From positions 1 to 25,835 of the forward strand of contig CANCYO010000039.1 in the NCBI GenBank assembly GCA_947382415.1: a stretch of 25,835 bases of DNA, given 5' to 3'. The translations under genes and the position numbers were made by a program. Below are positions 22,303-25,835 of this stretch, one piece after another. Each line of letters opens with the position of its first letter. The stretch's first letter is position 1. The notes below the pieces were generated by a model. That model had not been told where the DNA came from, did not search any database, and saw only the letters and a list, made by a program, of their open reading frames with translations. The DNA is from an uncultured Lachnospiraceae bacterium (lineage in GTDB: Bacteria > Bacillota > Clostridia > Lachnospirales > Lachnospiraceae).

Positions 22303-24465
22303 TTGGCTGGAAGAGAATATCCGTTAGAGAGAACCAGAAATATCGGAATTATGGCTCATATCGATGCGGGTAAGACCACGTTGACCGAGCGTATTCTGTA
22401 TTATACTGGCGTAAACTACAAGATTGGCGATACTCACGAAGGTACTGCTACCATGGACTGGATGGAGCAGGAGCAGGAGAGAGGTATCACCATCACATCA
22501 GCCGCAACCACCTGCCACTGGACTCTGGAGAAAGAGACCAAACCCATGGAAGGTGCATTGGAGCATCGTATCAATATCATCGATACTCCCGGTCACGTGG
22601 ACTTCACTGTGGAAGTAGAGCGTTCCCTTCGTGTGCTGGACGGCGCTGTCGGCGTCTTCTGTGCAAAGGGAGGTGTGGAGCCTCAGTCTGAAAATGTATG
22701 GCGTCAGGCAGATACCTATAATGTACCCCGTATGGCTTTCATCAACAAGATGGATATCATGGGTGCGAACTTCTACGGCGCTGTTGAGCAGATCAAGAAC
22801 AGACTCGGCAAAAATGCCATTGTTCTTCAGCTGCCCATCGGCAAAGAGGATGAGTTTAAAGGTATCATCGACCTGTTTGAGATGAAGGCATATATTTATA
22901 ACGACGACAAAGGTGACGATATCACAGTGACCGACGACCTCGGCGACATGAAGGATGATGCAGAGCTGTATCGTTCCGAACTGGTTGAGAAGATCTGCGA
23001 GCTGGATGACGATCTGACAATGATGTATCTGGAGGGCGAGGAGCCTTCCAACGAGCAGCTCAAAGCTGCTCTGCGTAAGGGAACCTGCGAGTGTACGGCA
23101 GTGCCTGTATGCTGTGGTTCCGCATACCGCAACAAAGGTGTGCAGAAGCTCCTGGATGCTATTCTGGAGTATATGCCCGCACCTACTGATATCCCTGCTA
23201 TTAAGGGTGTGGATCTGGATGGAAATGAGATTGAGAGACATTCGTCTGACGACGAGCCGTTCTCTGCTCTGGCATTCAAGATCATGGCTGATCCCTTTGT
23301 GGGCAAGCTTGCATTTTTCCGTGTGTATTCCGGTACGATGAATTCCGGTTCTTATGTGCTGAATGCCACAAAAGATAAAAAGGAACGTGTGGGACGTATC
23401 CTGCAGATGCACGCTAACAAACGTGCAGAGCTGGACAAGGTTTATTCCGGCGATATCGCTGCCGCAGTGGGATTCAAATTCACCACAACCGGCGATACCA
23501 TCTGCGACGATCAGCACCCCGTGATCCTTGAGTCCATGGAGTTCCCTGAGCCCGTTATCGAGCTGGCTATCGAGCCCAAAACCAAAGCCGGTCAGGGCAA
23601 GATGGGTGAGGCTCTGGCGAAGCTGGCCGAGGAAGATCCCACATTCCGCGCACACACCAATCAGGAAACCGGACAGACCATTATCGCCGGTATGGGTGAG
23701 CTGCATCTGGAGATCATTGTTGACAGACTGCTGCGCGAGTTTAAGGTAGAGGCCAATGTGGGCGCACCTCAGGTTGCTTACAAAGAGGCGTTCACCAAGG
23801 CCGTGGAGGTTGATTCCAAGTATGCCAAGCAGTCCGGTGGCCGTGGACAGTATGGACATTGTAAAGTTAAATTTGAGCCTCTTGAGGCAAACTGCGAGAA
23901 GTTTGAGTTTGATCCCAAGGCTAATATTCTGATCAACGAGCCCCCTGTACTGCTGTTTGAATCCACTGTTGTGGGAGGAGCTATTCCCAAGGAATATATT
24001 CCCGCAGTGGGCGCAGGTATCAGAGAGGCCGCGCAGGCAGGTATCTTGGGTGGATTCCCTGTGCTGGGCGTTCACGCAAATGTATACGACGGTTCCTACC
24101 ATGAGGTGGACTCTTCTGAGATGGCATTCCATATCGCCGGTTCCATGGCGTTCAAGGAGGCAATGCAGAAGGCAAGCCCCGTGCTCCTCGAGCCCATCAT
24201 GAAGGTTGAGGTTACCATGCCTGAAGAGTATATGGGCGATGTCATCGGAGACCTGAACTCCCGTCGTGGACGTGTGGAGGGTATGGACGATCTGGGCGGC
24301 GGCAAGATCGTGCGCGCGTTCGTTCCTCTGGCAGAGATGTTCGGTTACTCCACAGACCTTCGTTCCAAGACACAGGGCCGCGGCAACTACTCCATGTTCT
24401 TCGAGAAGTATGAGCCCGTTCCCAAGAATGTTCAGGAAAAGGTACTGTCCGAGAAGTCGAAGTAA
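22303..24465 (+). CDS. fusA: Elongation factor G
   Basis: EF-G is the GTPase that moves tRNA and mRNA through the ribosome after each peptide bond. The start is TTG 22303, with GGAGG (22290-22294) 8 bases before it, giving MAGREYPLERTRNIGIMAHI. No better ATG exists near the conserved N-terminus. GTPase motifs are AHIDAGKT (18-25), DTPGH (94-98) and NKMD (148-151). Domain IV carries KQSGGRGQYGHCKVKFEP. The C-terminus has DLRSKTQGRGNYSMFFEKYE. At 720 residues it is somewhat longer than the common 690-705, partly from about a dozen extra residues between CHWTLEKE and HRINIIDTPGH. It lies in the usual str order before tuf. Confidence 0.97.
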   Translation: MAGREYPLERTRNIGIMAHIDAGKTTLTERILYYTGVNYKIGDTHEGTATMDWMEQEQERGITITSAATTCHWTLEKETKPMEGALEHRINIIDTPGHVDFTVEVERSLRVLDGAVGVFCAKGGVEPQSENVWRQADTYNVPRMAFINKMDIMGANFYGAVEQIKNRLGKNAIVLQLPIGKEDEFKGIIDLFEMKAYIYNDDKGDDITVTDDLGDMKDDAELYRSELVEKICELDDDLTMMYLEGEEPSNEQLKAALRKGTCECTAVPVCCGSAYRNKGVQKLLDAILEYMPAPTDIPAIKGVDLDGNEIERHSSDDEPFSALAFKIMADPFVGKLAFFRVYSGTMNSGSYVLNATKDKKERVGRILQMHANKRAELDKVYSGDIAAAVGFKFTTTGDTICDDQHPVILESMEFPEPVIELAIEPKTKAGQGKMGEALAKLAEEDPTFRAHTNQETGQTIIAGMGELHLEIIVDRLLREFKVEANVGAPQVAYKEAFTKAVEVDSKYAKQSGGRGQYGHCKVKFEPLEANCEKFEFDPKANILINEPPVLLFESTVVGGAIPKEYIPAVGAGIREAAQAGILGGFPVLGVHANVYDGSYHEVDSSEMAFHIAGSMAFKEAMQKASPVLLEPIMKVEVTMPEEYMGDVIGDLNSRRGRVEGMDDLGGGKIVRAFVPLAEMFGYSTDLRSKTQGRGNYSMFFEKYEPVPKNVQEKVLSEKSK

Positions 24466-24509
24466 GTGAAGTGGCTTATGAAGTTTTACCGTATTTTAAC
24501 AAAAATTGC

Positions 24510-24538
24510 TTGTCAAACCTCTGATTATTTAATATAAT
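24510..24538 (+). promoter_or_regulatory. tuf: Sigma-A promoter of tuf
   Basis: TTGTCA (24510-24515), 17 bases, then a perfect TATAAT (24533-24538). It gives EF-Tu its own transcript in addition to any readthrough from fusA, for which no terminator is seen. The predicted start is near 24545, leaving a leader of about 48 bases. Confidence 0.88.
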
Positions 24539-24543
24539 CAGAG
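24519..24543. promoter_or_regulatory. Perfect palindrome over the tuf -10 box (possible operator)
   Basis: CTCTGATTAT (24519-24528) and ATAATCAGAG (24534-24543) are exact reverse complements separated by 5 bases. The right arm covers most of TATAAT and the left arm fills the spacer. A dimeric repressor bound here would block polymerase. No T-run follows, so it is not a terminator for fusA. Confidence 0.55.
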
Positions 24544-24592
24544 ATAGTGAGAAAAAAACAATCGTATCTATTTTTTAAGGAGGATATTAATA

Positions 24593-25780
24593 ATGGCTAA
24601 AGCTAAATTTGAGAGATCTAAGCCCCATTGTAACATTGGTACCATCGGTCACGTTGACCATGGTAAAACCACTCTGACCGCTGCTATCACCAAGGTTCTG
24701 GCAGAGAGAGTAGCAGGTAACGAGAAGGTTGATTTTGAGAACATCGACAAGGCTCCTGAGGAGAGAGAGCGTGGTATCACCATTTCCACCGCACACGTTG
24801 AGTATCAGACCGACAAGAGACACTATGCTCACGTTGACTGCCCGGGCCATGCTGACTATGTAAAGAACATGATCACCGGTGCTGCACAGATGGACGGCGC
24901 TATCCTGGTTGTAGCTGCTACCGATGGCGTTATGGCACAGACCAAGGAGCACATCCTTCTGTCCCGTCAGGTAGGTGTGCCCTACATCGTTGTATTCATG
25001 AACAAGTGTGACATGGTTGACGATCCCGAGCTGCTGGAGCTGGTTGAGATGGAGATCACCGAGCAGCTGGAGGAGTACGACTTCACCGACTGCCCTATCA
25101 TCAAGGGTTCTGCTCTGAAGGCTCTTGAGGATCCCAACGGCGAGTGGGGCGACAAGATCATGGAGCTCATGAGCACCGTTGACGAGTATATTCCCGATCC
25201 TCAGCGTGACACAGACAAGCCTTTCCTTATGCCTGTCGAGGACGTGTTCACCATCACCGGTCGTGGTACCGTTGCTACCGGCCGTGTAGAGCGTGGCGTT
25301 CTGCATCTGAATGAGGAAGTTGAGATCGTTGGTATCAAGGAAGAGACCAAGAAGACTGTTGTAACCGGTATCGAGATGTTCAGAAAGATGCTGGATGAGG
25401 CACAGGCTGGTGATAACATCGGCGCACTGCTTCGTGGCGTTCAGAGAACCGAGATCGAGCGTGGTCAGGTTCTTGCAAAGCCCGGCACTGTTACCTGCCA
25501 CACCAAGTTCACCGCTCAGGTGTACGTTCTGACCAAGGACGAGGGTGGCCGTCATACTCCTTTCTTCAATAACTATCGTCCTCAGTTCTACTTCAGAACT
25601 ACCGACGTTACCGGCGTTTGCAACCTGCCTGCAGGTACTGAGATGTGCATGCCTGGCGATAATGTTGAGATGAGCATCGAGCTGATCCATCCCATCGCTA
25701 TGGAGCAGGGTCTTACCTTCGCTATCCGTGAGGGTGGTCGTACTGTTGGTTCAGGCCGTGTTGCTACTATCGTTGAGTAA
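24593..25780 (+). CDS. tuf: Elongation factor Tu
   Basis: EF-Tu carries aminoacyl-tRNA to the ribosome in a GTP-dependent way. The 395-residue protein has the standard length. It opens with MAKAKFERSKPHCNIGTIGH. GTPase motifs are GHVDHGKT (19-26), the switch-I segment ERERGITI, DCPGH (82-86) and NKCD (137-140). Domains II and III are seen in PVEDVFTITGRGTVATGRVE, GVQRTEIERGQVLAKPG and FAIREGGRTVGSGRV, all close to family consensus. AAGGAGG precedes the ATG by about 10 bases. Codon use is strongly biased toward a few codons, as expected for one of the most abundant proteins. A terminator follows. Confidence 0.98.
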   Translation: MAKAKFERSKPHCNIGTIGHVDHGKTTLTAAITKVLAERVAGNEKVDFENIDKAPEERERGITISTAHVEYQTDKRHYAHVDCPGHADYVKNMITGAAQMDGAILVVAATDGVMAQTKEHILLSRQVGVPYIVVFMNKCDMVDDPELLELVEMEITEQLEEYDFTDCPIIKGSALKALEDPNGEWGDKIMELMSTVDEYIPDPQRDTDKPFLMPVEDVFTITGRGTVATGRVERGVLHLNEEVEIVGIKEETKKTVVTGIEMFRKMLDEAQAGDNIGALLRGVQRTEIERGQVLAKPGTVTCHTKFTAQVYVLTKDEGGRHTPFFNNYRPQFYFRTTDVTGVCNLPAGTEMCMPGDNVEMSIELIHPIAMEQGLTFAIREGGRTVGSGRVATIVE

Positions 25781-25802
25781 TTACGATTTATTTAGTAAAA
25801 TT

Positions 25803-25835
25803 AAGGCTTTCGGGGATTCCTCCGAAAGCCTTTTT
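25803..25835 (+). terminator. Rho-independent terminator after tuf
   Basis: AAGGCTTTCGG (25803-25813) pairs perfectly with CCGAAAGCCTT (25822-25832) around an 8-base loop. A T-run (25831-25835) continues to the window edge. It closes the str-tuf block. Confidence 0.95.

Noticed and set aside
1..25835. tRNA or rRNA genes, CRISPR arrays, transposase genes or prophage genes
   Set aside because: None was recognised on either strand. Repeats seen are isolated palindromes or short direct repeats, not spaced arrays.

Overview
The window looks like chromosomal DNA of a motile, low-to-mid-GC Firmicute, most likely a clostridium of the Lachnospiraceae type. This rests on the gene order (rpmG-secE-nusG-rplK-rplA, rplJ-rplL, rpoB-rpoC, then rpsL-rpsG-fusA-tuf), strong AGGAGG ribosome sites, an L10-type leader upstream of rplJ, a zinc-type L33, and flagellar genes next to the ribosomal cluster. 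The species cannot be named from the sequence alone.

Region 1 (1-7.6 kb) is accessory surface and motility DNA. It starts with a giant flagellin of about 1,612 codons. Its conserved flagellin ends flank about 1,370 residues that contain roughly eleven divergent tandem modules. The gene is split by one in-frame TAA at codon 139, with an otherwise intact frame. It is followed by glf (UDP-galactopyranose mutase) and, convergently, by a FliD/hook-associated-protein-2-like gene. The FliD-like gene has a very good sigma-28 promoter and appears to use a terminator hairpin lying inside the 3' end of glf.

Region 2 (7.6-12.1 kb) is the rpmG-secE-nusG-rplK-rplA and rplJ-rplL ribosomal block. A sigma-A promoter lies before rpmG, a structured leader before rplK, and a terminator after rplA. 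A 787-bp spacer before rplJ carries two large imperfect palindromes, a promoter, and an L10-type leader with an attenuator hairpin.

Region 3 (12.1-20.0 kb) is rpoB-rpoC, with its own strong promoter upstream and a strong terminator downstream. Region 4 (20.1-21.0 kb) is a lone rmlD (dTDP-rhamnose synthesis) between rpoC and the str genes. Region 5 (21.0-25.8 kb) is rpsL-rpsG-fusA-tuf, with promoters before rpsL and tuf and a final terminator at the window edge. rpsG uses GTG and fusA uses TTG as start codon. The tuf promoter contains a perfect 10-bp palindrome laid over its -10 box.

Most of the window is conserved housekeeping DNA. The parts most worth a second look are the split, module-rich giant flagellin with its FliD-like neighbour, the palindromes in the rplA-rplJ spacer, and the palindrome over the tuf promoter.
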